Below are positions 52,142-61,051 of a stretch of 64,000 nucleotides of DNA, piece by piece; position 1 is the stretch's first letter; each line of letters opens with the position of its first letter. The DNA comes from JBLNDJ01 sp050261515. GTDB lineage: Bacteria; Acidobacteriota; Terriglobia; Bryobacterales; Bryobacteraceae. The notes below the pieces were generated by a model. That model was not told the origin of the DNA, searched no databases, and worked only from the letters and a program-made list of their open reading frames with translations. The translations under genes and the position numbers were made by a program. The DNA is taken from NCBI GenBank assembly GCA_050261515.1, contig JBLNDJ010000038.1, positions 1-64,000 on the forward strand, read 5' to 3'.

Positions 52142-53445
52142 TCCTCAAAGCTGCCCGTGGTCCCCTGGAACCCGCGCAGAGCCTGCCTGAGCGTCCATTT
52201 GATCGCACGGGTCGCCTTGTAACAGTACGCCAGGTTGTGGTTGAGCGTCGAAAAGCAGTGCTGCTGGCAGGTCTGCTTCATCTCGTTCAACTGGCGCGCC
52301 TCGAAGCGGTGATCGCCCACCACGCCCCAGTCGTAGGTCGCCGAGTACATCGGGAAACAGGGCGCGAGCGTGCCATCCGTCCGGATGATGATCGAGTTGT
52401 GGCCCGCACGGCAATCCCAGTTCTGGATCTTGCCCTTCATGAACTCCTTCATCTCCTGAAGGCGCGTGATGGAGTTCACCATCTTGTAGCCCGCGCGATT
52501 CTTTTCGATCAGCCAATCGACGGTCTCCTCGACCTTCGGCCAATCCTCGCGCGTGATGAAGGTGCTGTTGTCCGAGCCGCTGTGCTTGAAGTGCGGCTGC
52601 TCGATCATCGGCGATTCGTTGATGTGGTAGTCGGTCGCGATGCCGTTGTCGTGCGCGATCTCGGTGAGCTGCTTTACGTCCTCCAGGTTGATGCGCGTGA
52701 TGTTGATGTTGAAGAACATCGAGTAGCCGTAGACGTACTGCTTTTTCACGAGGTAGTCGAAGTACGGGCGGATCGGCACGAGCGCCTTGGGCAGCTCTTT
52801 GCGGTCCTCGACCGAATCGACCGCGAGGTTGAAGGTAGCGACGCCGGCGTCGGCCAGCCGGTCGATCACGTCCTTGCGCATCAGGCGGCCGTTGGTGGGC
52901 AGGTAGATGTAGAAGCCCTTTTTCGCGGCGTAATAGGCCACTTTGTGCACGAATTGGGGCCTTAACAGCACTTCCCCGCCCATAAATGCGAGCACCCGGC
53001 AGCCGGTTTCCTCGAGCCAATCGACCGAGCGGCGCGCGGCGTCTTCGGTCATGCCCTTCACGCTGTTGTCGAACGCCCAGCAGTAGTGGCAGTCGAGATT
53101 GCACTTCCACTCGGCGAACAGGTAGGCGATGATCGGGTGGAAGTCGCCCGGCAACACGCGCGAGCGAATGTAGGGGTACAGCCATCCGCGCAGGCAGCGC
53201 TGGACCATGAGCGGCGTAACGCGCGTTCGGTATACGTTGCCGGGCCTGGGAAGATACTTCGGGTCCGGCTGCACCTCGCCGAGTTTTTCGGGAAATTGCG
53301 GAAAAACAGGCTCGGGAAGAGTCAGCGGTTCGCCCACCGGCGCCAGCGACGCTCGCTTCGGCGCCCCCGTCAGCAATTCGTGAGTTCCAACGTCCACCCG
53401 GAACGGACGCGGCCCGGGTTCGAGAATTTGAGGCGCGGCCATCAC
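52138..53445 (-). CDS. Radical SAM protein with SPASM-like C-terminus
   Basis: This 435-residue enzyme (434 if the ATG at 53442 is used instead of GTG 53445) has the cluster motif CNLDCHYC around residue 115, then the MGGEVLLRP block corresponding to the GGEP loop. After the core it has extra Cys: CRAGHNSIIIRTDGTLAPC and CQQHCFS, consistent with an auxiliary cluster. Such domains usually modify peptides or enzyme side chains, but no precursor peptide gene was seen nearby. It converges on hpnD and is not in the operon, yet it might act on hopanoids. I cannot assign a substrate. Confidence 0.8.
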   Translation of the reverse strand: MMAAPQILEPGPRPFRVDVGTHELLTGAPKRASLAPVGEPLTLPEPVFPQFPEKLGEVQPDPKYLPRPGNVYRTRVTPLMVQRCLRGWLYPYIRSRVLPGDFHPIIAYLFAEWKCNLDCHYCWAFDNSVKGMTEDAARRSVDWLEETGCRVLAFMGGEVLLRPQFVHKVAYYAAKKGFYIYLPTNGRLMRKDVIDRLADAGVATFNLAVDSVEDRKELPKALVPIRPYFDYLVKKQYVYGYSMFFNINITRINLEDVKQLTEIAHDNGIATDYHINESPMIEQPHFKHSGSDNSTFITREDWPKVEETVDWLIEKNRAGYKMVNSITRLQEMKEFMKGKIQNWDCRAGHNSIIIRTDGTLAPCFPMYSATYDWGVVGDHRFEARQLNEMKQTCQQHCFSTLNHNLAYCYKATRAIKWTLRQALRGFQGTTGSFED

Positions 53446-53536
53446 GACCCCCAGATTGGATTTGGCGCCCGTCCCCCTCGAGGGCGGGCGTCCATAGGAA
53501 AAGTGTAGCTGTTTTAATCTAACCTCTGGGGGTCGT
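53444..53536 (-). promoter_or_regulatory. Structured leader of the radical SAM gene
   Basis: ACGACCCCCAGA (53444-53455) and TCTGGGGGTCGT (53525-53536) are a perfect 12-bp inverted repeat spanning the whole leader, with one arm covering the start-codon region. Between them, CGCCCG and CGGGCG form a second hairpin and CCCTCGAGGG is a palindrome. Pairing of the outer arms would sequester the start codon. Confidence 0.5.
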
Positions 53537-53541
53537 TGGCT

Positions 53542-54426
53542 CTAGGCCTTCAGGAACTCCAGGAACGTGCGGGCGTAGGAGTCGAGCGTCTCGATGGAGC
53601 CGCCTTCCCTCAGCGGCGAGCACATTTCGTAGGCGACGCTGCCGCGGAAACCGCCCTCGGAGAGCGCCGCGAGGAACCCGCGATAGTCGATGAAGCCTTC
53701 GCCCATGCGGACCGCCTGCACGGCGGGGTTGAGCGCGCGGTAGTTGACGATGGCCGGCTCATAGGCGTAGCGCGGGCGGAGCTGGTAATCGGCGATCGTG
53801 GTGTGAACCGTGAGCGAGCCCAGGGCGCGCGCGGCGGCCAGGATGTCCGCACCGTGCAGCGCGGGCGCCCAGGCGTCGAACATCGCGCGGCAGTTCGGCT
53901 CGCAGACGGCCTGGATGAGATCGCGCATGGCTTCGAATCCGCAGGCGAGGTCGTGGTGGTTCTGGACGCCGATGGTCACGCCGAACTCCGCGGCGCGGCG
54001 CGCGCACTCGCGCAGCGAATCGACGACGATCTTCATCTGCGCGGCGTAGGGCGCGGCGGGGTTTTCATAGCCGGTGAAGACGCGCACCTTGTCGCCGCCG
54101 AGGTCGCGCGCAAGCTCGGCGAGCTCGACGACGTGGCGCACCTGCATCTCGCGCGTCGGAATGTCACCGTGCTCGAGATCGGCGGTGAAGTTGGTGTATC
54201 CGGCGATCGCGACCGATCGAAGGCCGGCCTTCTCGATGCGCGCGCGGAGGCGTGCGCGCTCCTTCGGGCCGTAGTCCAGCACCGAGACGTGCGGGCGTTT
54301 CGCCATGAGCAGAACGCCGTCGTATCCGAGGGCGGCGGCCTTATCGACGAAGTCTTCGACGGAAAGCGACGCCTGGCCCCACAGGCCTGCGTAGCTGACG
54401 GAATGCAAAAGTGCGGCGGTAATCAT
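53542..54426 (-). CDS. Sugar-phosphate isomerase/epimerase-like TIM barrel
   Basis: This 294-residue protein has the xylose isomerase-like (AP_endonuc_2) TIM-barrel fold. Blocks include LGYDGVLLMAKRP, LRSVAIAGYTNF, GGDKVRVFTGYE, FGVTIGVQNHHD with metal-type residues and GFIDYRGFLAALSEGGF, then GSVAYEMCSP. It probably isomerises or epimerises a keto-sugar or inositol derivative. It starts 3 nt after the Gfo/Idh/MocA gene, so the two are coupled. Confidence 0.85.
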   Translation of the reverse strand: MITAALLHSVSYAGLWGQASLSVEDFVDKAAALGYDGVLLMAKRPHVSVLDYGPKERARLRARIEKAGLRSVAIAGYTNFTADLEHGDIPTREMQVRHVVELAELARDLGGDKVRVFTGYENPAAPYAAQMKIVVDSLRECARRAAEFGVTIGVQNHHDLACGFEAMRDLIQAVCEPNCRAMFDAWAPALHGADILAAARALGSLTVHTTIADYQLRPRYAYEPAIVNYRALNPAVQAVRMGEGFIDYRGFLAALSEGGFRGSVAYEMCSPLREGGSIETLDSYARTFLEFLKA

Positions 54427-54429
54427 GGG

Positions 54430-55731
54430 CTAAACCTTTTCGGGAACCTCGAAGGGGCGGCGGTATTCGTCTTTGACGTAGCGGTTGGCCTCGGCATCGG
54501 CGCCGAAGGTTTCGGTACGCGAATCGAAGCGCAGGCTGCGGCCCACGCGGTAGGACGCGTTCGCCATATGACAAAGCGCGGCCGAGAGGTGCCCCTGCTC
54601 GATATCGGCGTGCAGATCTTCGCGGCGGCGGCTGCGGACGGCATCGAGGAAGTTCTGCGCGTGCGGCGCGGTGGCCCATTCCTCGGCTTCGGTGTGGGCG
54701 ACGCGCTCGGCCAGCTCACGCTTTTCGCCGAGGTACACCTGGTAGCCCGTACAATCCACCGTCAGGTAGCCCTCGCTGCCGAGGAAGATCACGCCGATGT
54801 AGTTCGTGCCTTCCCGAGCCATGTTGCCTTCGCCGCCGGTGAGGATGCCGCGGACCTCGAAGACGATCTGGCAATCGTCGTACTGGAACGTGGCGATCTG
54901 CGTGTTGGGCGTCTGCTGGTCGTCGTCGTAGACGAACTTCCCGCCGGTGGAGAAAACCTTTTCGGGCAGGCCGGGCTTGTTGAGCCCCCAGCGCGCGATG
55001 TCGAGTTCATGGACGCCCTGGTTGCCGATGTCGCCGTTGCCTGTGTCCCAGAACCAGTGCCAGTTGTAGTGGAAGCGGTTCGGGTTGAACGGGCGCCGGG
55101 CCGCGGGTCCGAGCCAGAGATCGAAGTTGACGCCCTCGGGGACCGGGCCGTCGGGCTTACGGCCGATCGACTTGCGGCGCTTGTAACAGAGGCCCTTGGC
55201 CATGTAGACCTTGCCGATGCGGCCCTGGTGGACCAGGTCGATCGCGCGGCGATAGTGGTCGATGCTGCGCGCCTGCGTGCCGCACTGAACGATGCGGTTG
55301 TACTTGCGCGCGGCCTCGACGGCGCGACGGCCTTCCCAGATGTTGTGGCTGGCGGGCTTTTCGACGTAGACGTCCTTGCCCGCCTGGCAGGCCCAGATCG
55401 TCGCGAGCACGTGCCAGTGGTTGCAGGTGGCGACCGAGATCGCGTCGATCGACTTGTCTTCGAGCAGGCGGCGTATGTCCTGATAGACCTTCGGGCGCGC
55501 GCCCTGGATCTCTCCGGCGAGTTGCACGCCCCGAGCGCTTTGCGCATCGTCGATATCGCAGACGGCGGCGATTTCGCAGCCCTTCAGCTTGCCGAACGTC
55601 GCGATGTGGTCGCGCCCGCGCCCGCGCGTGCCGACGACGGCAAGGCGTATGCGGTCGTTCGGGCTCGCCGTCATGCGGGAGGCCATCCCCGCGACAGAGG
55701 CCGCAACAAAGCTCCGGCGGTCGATCATCAT
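54430..55731 (-). CDS. Tat-exported Gfo/Idh/MocA-family oxidoreductase
   Basis: This 433-residue NAD(P)-dependent sugar oxidoreductase begins with a twin-arginine signal (IDRRSFVAASVAGMA), so it may be exported folded with cofactor. The Rossmann loop follows (AVVGTRGRGRDHI). The family active-site block is VEKPASHN (EKP), then GIQCGTQ-like VQCGTQARS and GDIGNQGVHELDIARWGL. Its partner gene downstream is the TIM-barrel isomerase. Together with the upstream hydrolase it suggests extracytoplasmic breakdown of a modified sugar. Confidence 0.88.
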   Translation of the reverse strand: MMIDRRSFVAASVAGMASRMTASPNDRIRLAVVGTRGRGRDHIATFGKLKGCEIAAVCDIDDAQSARGVQLAGEIQGARPKVYQDIRRLLEDKSIDAISVATCNHWHVLATIWACQAGKDVYVEKPASHNIWEGRRAVEAARKYNRIVQCGTQARSIDHYRRAIDLVHQGRIGKVYMAKGLCYKRRKSIGRKPDGPVPEGVNFDLWLGPAARRPFNPNRFHYNWHWFWDTGNGDIGNQGVHELDIARWGLNKPGLPEKVFSTGGKFVYDDDQQTPNTQIATFQYDDCQIVFEVRGILTGGEGNMAREGTNYIGVIFLGSEGYLTVDCTGYQVYLGEKRELAERVAHTEAEEWATAPHAQNFLDAVRSRRREDLHADIEQGHLSAALCHMANASYRVGRSLRFDSRTETFGADAEANRYVKDEYRRPFEVPEKV

Positions 55732-55791
55732 GATGGAATTTCTTCAGCTTTGTACGAGTTTGCCGCCCGCAGGGGCTAGTGTCAAGGTTGC

Positions 55792-58107
55792 TCAGCGGAG
55801 GAACTTCTCGAGGAAGTCGAACGTACCCTCACCGTTGATCGAGTGACCCCCGTTGAAGAATTCGATCCGCGTCCTGTCGCCCAGACGAAGCTGGTCGTAC
55901 AGCCATCGCACCTTGGCGTACTCGTAGGCGACCCACCAGTCCCGCCCAACCTGGTCGTGATGCCCGCGCTCCACCATGAACGGCCGCGGGAAGATCAGGT
56001 AGGCCATCTCGGCGTAATCGAAGGTGCTCCCGAGGTTGAAATAGGGCATTTCCCATTCGATGGTGTACATGAAGCTGAAGCGCTCGTCCGTTGCGGCCAC
56101 CTTGCGCGTCCAGCTATTGAAATCTCCGGAGCAGATCGATAGGCAGTACTTCTCGAGAACCGCGGGGACCCTCATCGCGGTCTCGCCTCCATAGCTAAGT
56201 CCATAGAACGCGATGCGGTTTCCATCGACGAAAGGAAGGGTCTCGAGCCAGTCCAGGATCCGGGCGTGCTGGGCGGCGATGAACGAGAACAGCGAGGCCT
56301 TGACGCCGTTCGCCTTCCGGCTCAGCCAGCGATACCGATCTTCGCCGCGATAGAGGTTGTGGGGCGCGAACGTGATGAATCCGCGATCGGCAAGTTGGGA
56401 CGCGAAACCGTTGTAGGAGCTGTCTCCGGTCTCGATGACGTCCTTCGGAAGTCCCCCGCGCCCGTGCTGGCAGACGACAACTGGCCGGCGCTCGCCGGGC
56501 CTGATGTCCTTCGGCACGAGCAGCACGCCCCAGGCGAACACTTCGGGCCACACGTCGAGCACGACGTCATAGGCCACCCATTTTTCGGTTTCGTACAGCT
56601 TTCTGGTTCGGGGGTTGAGCGGCAGCGGCGGCTCATTGAACTCTCCGATCAACTCGCGTCGAAAATAGTCGCGATACCACTTCGCGCCGTTCACGAACGC
56701 ATCGGGCGGCATCGTCTCGTGGCGGCGCCTGGTGGACCAGGTTTCGTCCGCAAACTCGGGAGCCACTTTGTAAAGGAAGAAGCGGTTCCGCACGTTGCCG
56801 GAATCACGAACCAGCCCCTGAACGTGCGCTTCCAGTTCTTCGACCTGCCGCTTTTGCCTTGCCGCCGCATCGAATGACTTGCGCCTGTCGAAAAGGGGAC
56901 AGACCCCTTTTTCTGCGGAAAAGGGGTCTGTCCCCTTTTCTTCGTACGGTATACCGAGAAATCCGGCAAAGGCACGGAGCGCATCTGGAGATCCGGGGCC
57001 GGTTGGCGCGCCTCCGGAGCCGGCCACGAGCGTCTTGGGTTGAAAACCGGGGCGGGTGAGCTGGTCGATCCGGTCGAACTCGGCCCTCAGGTTCTCGATC
57101 GGAATCGGAACGAGGTCGCCTTTGGCGCTCTTGAACTCCGGCACCGGGCTGTGCTCGATGACCAGCGGCCGCGGCGCGACCAGGCTGGCGATCTCAGCGT
57201 CTCCGAACTCTTCGAGCAACCCCCACACATTGCGAAAGATGGGTTCCGACCAGACGCCCTGGCGGGAGTTGAAGTATCCGCTCACCAGCGCCGCGTCGAT
57301 GCGCTTGTCCGCGGCCGCCGAGTAGAACGCGATCAGCCCGCCCTCGCCGTAGCCCGCCACCCCGACCCGGAGAGGGCGGCCTTTGGTCTTGAACCAATCG
57401 ACTGCCGCGAGCACCTTCTGCACCTCGTAGCCAATCACGTGGCGTCCCATGTGGAAGGCCTGGCGATAGATCCACTCGCGGTGAGGCTGGTCCGTCATGC
57501 GAATATCCGGATGGCCCGACCAGCGCGCGGTGCGATCCACAAGTGTTGGAACGAGGACCGTACAGCCCTGCTCCGCCAGTTGCCTTCCGAATTGCGCGCC
57601 CGCATCGACGCCGGCGGCGAGACCCGCGATCTGCTCGGGCGTCTGGTCCGCATCGGGGAGCGCGACGACGAAAGCGAGCGGTTCGCGCCTGGGCTCAATC
57701 AAAAGGCCCTCGCCATGGACTCCCTCGAGCACGGGCCAGCGCACCTGATAGATGCGATACTTCTCCGATTCAGCGACGAGCGCAGGGTTGTCCTGGGTGC
57801 CGAAACGTTCCATCGCGGGCGGGACGCGGGGGTCCACCAATCCGATCGCGTGAAGGAACCGGTTGCGGTTCGGCTCGACCGAGTCCTCGTAGGCCTGTCG
57901 GGACGACAGGTCCCTGCGCCAGTGGGCCTGGCGGGCGCCGATGGATTCCCGTATCTTCCGCTCCACGAAGCGGTGAGCGCCGTCCATCATCCTTACCGAA
58001 AGGTCCCCCTGCCACGTCAGAGATTTTGTGCCTGGCAGCGTGCCGGCGGGCTGGGCCGCAAAAGGGGAACAGCACAGAACCAGGAGGAACGGAAGTCGTC
58101 GTCTCAT
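55792..58107 (-). CDS. Tandem alpha/beta hydrolase with in-frame palindromic insertion
   Basis: This exported protein has 771 residues from MRRRLPFLLVL (ATG 58107); an ATG nine codons upstream is also open. Two hydrolase modules are visible. Module 1 (about residues 100-385) keeps the fold but its nucleophile elbow reads GYGEGG, with Gly replacing the Ser (near residue 251). Module 2 (about 490-771) has the intact elbow GLSYGG (near residue 634) and resembles acetyl-esterase/dienelactone hydrolase-type enzymes. Residues 390-406 are encoded by a palindrome at 56890-56940 between the modules. It heads a unit with the oxidoreductase and isomerase. Confidence 0.82.
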   Translation of the reverse strand: MRRRLPFLLVLCCSPFAAQPAGTLPGTKSLTWQGDLSVRMMDGAHRFVERKIRESIGARQAHWRRDLSSRQAYEDSVEPNRNRFLHAIGLVDPRVPPAMERFGTQDNPALVAESEKYRIYQVRWPVLEGVHGEGLLIEPRREPLAFVVALPDADQTPEQIAGLAAGVDAGAQFGRQLAEQGCTVLVPTLVDRTARWSGHPDIRMTDQPHREWIYRQAFHMGRHVIGYEVQKVLAAVDWFKTKGRPLRVGVAGYGEGGLIAFYSAAADKRIDAALVSGYFNSRQGVWSEPIFRNVWGLLEEFGDAEIASLVAPRPLVIEHSPVPEFKSAKGDLVPIPIENLRAEFDRIDQLTRPGFQPKTLVAGSGGAPTGPGSPDALRAFAGFLGIPYEEKGTDPFSAEKGVCPLFDRRKSFDAAARQKRQVEELEAHVQGLVRDSGNVRNRFFLYKVAPEFADETWSTRRRHETMPPDAFVNGAKWYRDYFRRELIGEFNEPPLPLNPRTRKLYETEKWVAYDVVLDVWPEVFAWGVLLVPKDIRPGERRPVVVCQHGRGGLPKDVIETGDSSYNGFASQLADRGFITFAPHNLYRGEDRYRWLSRKANGVKASLFSFIAAQHARILDWLETLPFVDGNRIAFYGLSYGGETAMRVPAVLEKYCLSICSGDFNSWTRKVAATDERFSFMYTIEWEMPYFNLGSTFDYAEMAYLIFPRPFMVERGHHDQVGRDWWVAYEYAKVRWLYDQLRLGDRTRIEFFNGGHSINGEGTFDFLEKFLR
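56890..56940. repeat. Palindromic repeat inserted in frame within a coding region
   Basis: The arms 56890-56911 and 56919-56940 are perfect 22-bp complements with a 7-nt loop, 51 bp in all, exactly 17 codons. Each arm itself contains AAAAGGGG facing CCCCTTTT. On the coding strand it reads EKGTDPFSAEKGVCPLF. The total length is a multiple of three, so the frame is kept. Confidence 0.9.
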
Positions 58108-58151
58108 AAAGCCTCGGCGGTCTCGGGCTACCATGATCCTTGGTGCACTAA

Positions 58152-59858
58152 ATGACTACTGACTTGAAGACTGTAGCAAAGATTGTTCATGAAGCCGTGG
58201 CGGGAACGCGGGTCGATGACGGCGTGCGCGCGCGGCTGGCGGAGAAGCTCGGCGGCGCGGCGCTCGCGAATTCGCTCGAGCAGGGCCCGGATGGATCACT
58301 GTACATCGCGGCGGACGTGGAGACCGGACCGGTGCTGTTGAAGATCGGCTCGGAAGCCTCGAAAGTCGAGGCGATCCCGTTCGCACCCACCGACCGCGCC
58401 AACATCGAGCGCTTCGTACGCGAGGTGGCCCCCGGATTTCTCCCGCGCCCGCAGGGCGAGCTGCCCGCGATCGCGACAGGCAACCGGCATCCCGAGGTGA
58501 GCCTTCCGGCTGCGTTTCAGGCGTTCGCCGAGATCCTGAAGGAAAAAGGCGTCAACGCCGCTTCGACCGTGCAGCTTTCGGCGACGCGCGAGATGACGAC
58601 GGACGCGGCGATCGCGGCGCGTGACGGTTCCGATCCGGTGGCGGCCGGGCACACGCGCGTCAGCATACAGCATCTCTACCATGCGGGCCTGTGGGCCGCG
58701 ATCCGCGCCGGATACCGCGCGGGATATACGGCCGAGGCCGACCACGTCATCATTTCGGGGAAGGACGCGCGCGACCTGGCCGAGTCGATGGAGCGCGGCA
58801 AAGAAGCGATCCACCACGCGGCCGGGTTCACGAAGTTCACCACCGACACCTCGCAGGTATTCAATCTGCGGGCCGATCGCCGGCACCCGCAAGCGTTGAG
58901 CGACGCCGAGGTGCGGGCTGCCTTCGACAGCGAGTTTTCGGCGGAGGAGCGTAGGTGGCTGCTCGCGGAGTTCGCGAAACCGTGTGGGCGTTACACGTTC
59001 GGCGAGGACGACATCCGCCGCCTCGCTGTGAAGTTCGGGCGCAGCCTGAAGCTGAATGAGGAATTGTTCGACGCGATCCGGCGCGAGAAGGGCGGCGCGG
59101 CGTTCGATTTCGAGCCGTCGCTCGACGAAGCCGATACGCTGACCACGCCCGAGGAGCTGATCTTCAACGCGCGGTGGCTGGCGTGGCGCGGGCGTCCGGC
59201 GCAGCTTCTGCCTCCGAACCTCGGGTTCAAGAAACGGCAGGCGTATCCGGAGACGTTCGCGGATCTGGAGCAGTACGCGCACGGCAAGATGTGGCCCGAA
59301 CTGCTGCCGCGCGTGGCGGGCGAGTTCGGCGGCAAGCCGCTCGACGAGTTGAAGGCGCGGATCGCGGAGCTGGCTTCGGTGGCGCTCGAGTTCTCGACTA
59401 CACTCAGCGTGCACTCGGGCAGCGGGAAGCAGCCCGCGGTGCTGCACTCGATCCGCGAGGCGACGCACGGGCGGGTGAATTACAAGATCTCGGGCGAATT
59501 GCAATTGCAGCTTTTCGATGTGCTGTCGGAGCAGCCGGCGGGGTCGGAGTGGCGCGGGGTGTTCGACCGCATGGTCGCCGGATGCGAGGGGTTCGCGGCC
59601 CGGCACGCGTTCGGCAAGGAAAGCGAGCTGGCCGCGGGGTACCGCGAGCGGCGCGGGTCCTACCTCGGCGACGCGCACGGGGGCCGCGCCGACGGCAATC
59701 TGTTCCTGGTCTTCTGGCTCGGCAATATGGTGGGGTGCCGGGATGAAGACGGGTGCTTCTTCAAGGAAAAGCTGGACCGGCTTCCGGGGGAGCTGGTGAG
59801 CGAGGTCCGGGCCAGGAACACACGCTACATCAAGTGGCTCGCAGAGCACCTGCTGTAG
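58152..59858 (+). CDS. UxaE-like tagaturonate/fructuronate epimerase family protein
   Basis: This 568-residue protein is divergent from the hydrolase gene. It resembles the tagaturonate epimerase (UxaE) family: YHAGLWAAIRAGYRAGYTAEADHV, AGFTKFTTDTSQVFNL, TLSVHSGSGKQPAVL and the closing HGGRADGNLFLVFW. The HSGSGK and AEADH segments are likely substrate or metal sites. The family interconverts hexuronate keto-acids, which fits a locus handling uronic or modified sugars. The assignment is from recalled family features. Its 3' end overlaps convergent bshA by 29 bp. Confidence 0.55.
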   Translation: MTTDLKTVAKIVHEAVAGTRVDDGVRARLAEKLGGAALANSLEQGPDGSLYIAADVETGPVLLKIGSEASKVEAIPFAPTDRANIERFVREVAPGFLPRPQGELPAIATGNRHPEVSLPAAFQAFAEILKEKGVNAASTVQLSATREMTTDAAIAARDGSDPVAAGHTRVSIQHLYHAGLWAAIRAGYRAGYTAEADHVIISGKDARDLAESMERGKEAIHHAAGFTKFTTDTSQVFNLRADRRHPQALSDAEVRAAFDSEFSAEERRWLLAEFAKPCGRYTFGEDDIRRLAVKFGRSLKLNEELFDAIRREKGGAAFDFEPSLDEADTLTTPEELIFNARWLAWRGRPAQLLPPNLGFKKRQAYPETFADLEQYAHGKMWPELLPRVAGEFGGKPLDELKARIAELASVALEFSTTLSVHSGSGKQPAVLHSIREATHGRVNYKISGELQLQLFDVLSEQPAGSEWRGVFDRMVAGCEGFAARHAFGKESELAAGYRERRGSYLGDAHGGRADGNLFLVFWLGNMVGCRDEDGCFFKEKLDRLPGELVSEVRARNTRYIKWLAEHLL

Positions 59859-60993
59859 GGCGCGCGGCGGCGACAACTTCTTCGTAATACGCTTCGTATT
59901 GCGGAATGATCAGCGAGGTGCAGAAACGCGCCTCGGCGGTGCGGCGCGCTGCGCCAGAAAGCTTGCGGTAGAGCGCGTCGTCGGTGAGCAGCTCGACGAC
60001 GCGCGCCGCCTGCCCCTCTATATCGCCGGCATTTTCGAGAAAGCCGTCCTCGCCGCTCGTGACCAGCTCGGGCAGGCCGCCAACGCGTGTCGCAACGGGC
60101 GGCAGGCCGCAGGCCATTCCTTCGAGCGCGGCCAGGCCGAACGACTCCATCTCGCTCGGCAGAAGCAGGACGTGCGCAAGCGGGAGCAGGCGCTCGACGT
60201 GCTGCTGCTTGCCCAGGAACGTCACGTGGCGGTCCACGCCAAGCTCGCGCGCGAGCATCTCGGCGGGTGCGCGGTCCGGCCCGTCGCCCACCATCAGCAA
60301 GTGCGCCGGCACGCTACGCAACACTTCCTTGAGGACGCGGATGCAGTCCGCAACGCGCTTCACCGGCCGGAAATTCGAGATATGGATAAGCAGCTTCTCG
60401 CCTTCCGGCGCGAGGTGCGCCGTCCGGCGCCGCTCGGGGTCGGGCTGGTACATCCCGCAGTTGACGAAGTTGTTGATGACGCGGATTTCCCTCGTCACGC
60501 CGAAGAAATCGACGGTGGATTGCCGCAGGTTTTCGCTGATCGCCGTAACGCCGTCGGATTCCTCGATCGAGAATTTCGTGATCGGGAGATAGGAGCGGTC
60601 CGTGCCGACCAGCGTAATGTCGGTGCCGTGCAGCGTCGTGATGAACGGCAGGCGGATGCCTTTCCGAGCCAGCATCTGGCGCGCGAGCAGCGCCGAAATC
60701 GAGTGCGGAATCGCGTAGTGGACGTGCAGCAGGTCGAGCGAGTAGCACTCGGCTACCTCGGCCATGCGCGAGGCAAGCGCCAGCGAGTAGGGCGGGTATT
60801 GGAACAGCGGATACGTCGCGACCTCAACCTCGTGGTAATGAATGCGCGGAACATCGGGGTCGAGACGGATGGGGTTCGCGTAGGAAATGAAGTGGACATC
60901 GTGCCCGCGGTTGGCGAGCTCGAGCCCAAGTTCGGTGGCGACGATGCCGCTGCCGCCGTAGGTGGGGTAGCACGTGATCCCGACTCTCACCAT
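59830..60993 (-). CDS. bshA: N-acetyl-alpha-D-glucosaminyl L-malate synthase BshA
   Basis: BshA catalyses the first step of bacillithiol synthesis from UDP-GlcNAc and L-malate. It is a GT4 glycosyltransferase of 387 residues. The start CYPTYGGSGIVATELG is diagnostic, followed by the HVHYAIPHS and TLHGTDITLVG blocks, INNFVNCGMY and the donor-site FGLAALEGMACGLPPV with the GT4 Glu. It indicates a bacillithiol-using cell. bshB/bshC are not in the window. Its end overlaps the UxaE-like gene by 29 bp. Confidence 0.94.
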   Translation of the reverse strand: MVRVGITCYPTYGGSGIVATELGLELANRGHDVHFISYANPIRLDPDVPRIHYHEVEVATYPLFQYPPYSLALASRMAEVAECYSLDLLHVHYAIPHSISALLARQMLARKGIRLPFITTLHGTDITLVGTDRSYLPITKFSIEESDGVTAISENLRQSTVDFFGVTREIRVINNFVNCGMYQPDPERRRTAHLAPEGEKLLIHISNFRPVKRVADCIRVLKEVLRSVPAHLLMVGDGPDRAPAEMLARELGVDRHVTFLGKQQHVERLLPLAHVLLLPSEMESFGLAALEGMACGLPPVATRVGGLPELVTSGEDGFLENAGDIEGQAARVVELLTDDALYRKLSGAARRTAEARFCTSLIIPQYEAYYEEVVAAARPTAGALRAT

Positions 60994-61051
60994 ACCAGTG
61001 TAGGGGAAGGCGGAAGTTGCCGCGCCGCGACCGCTTGTGGTGCGGGTGGAG

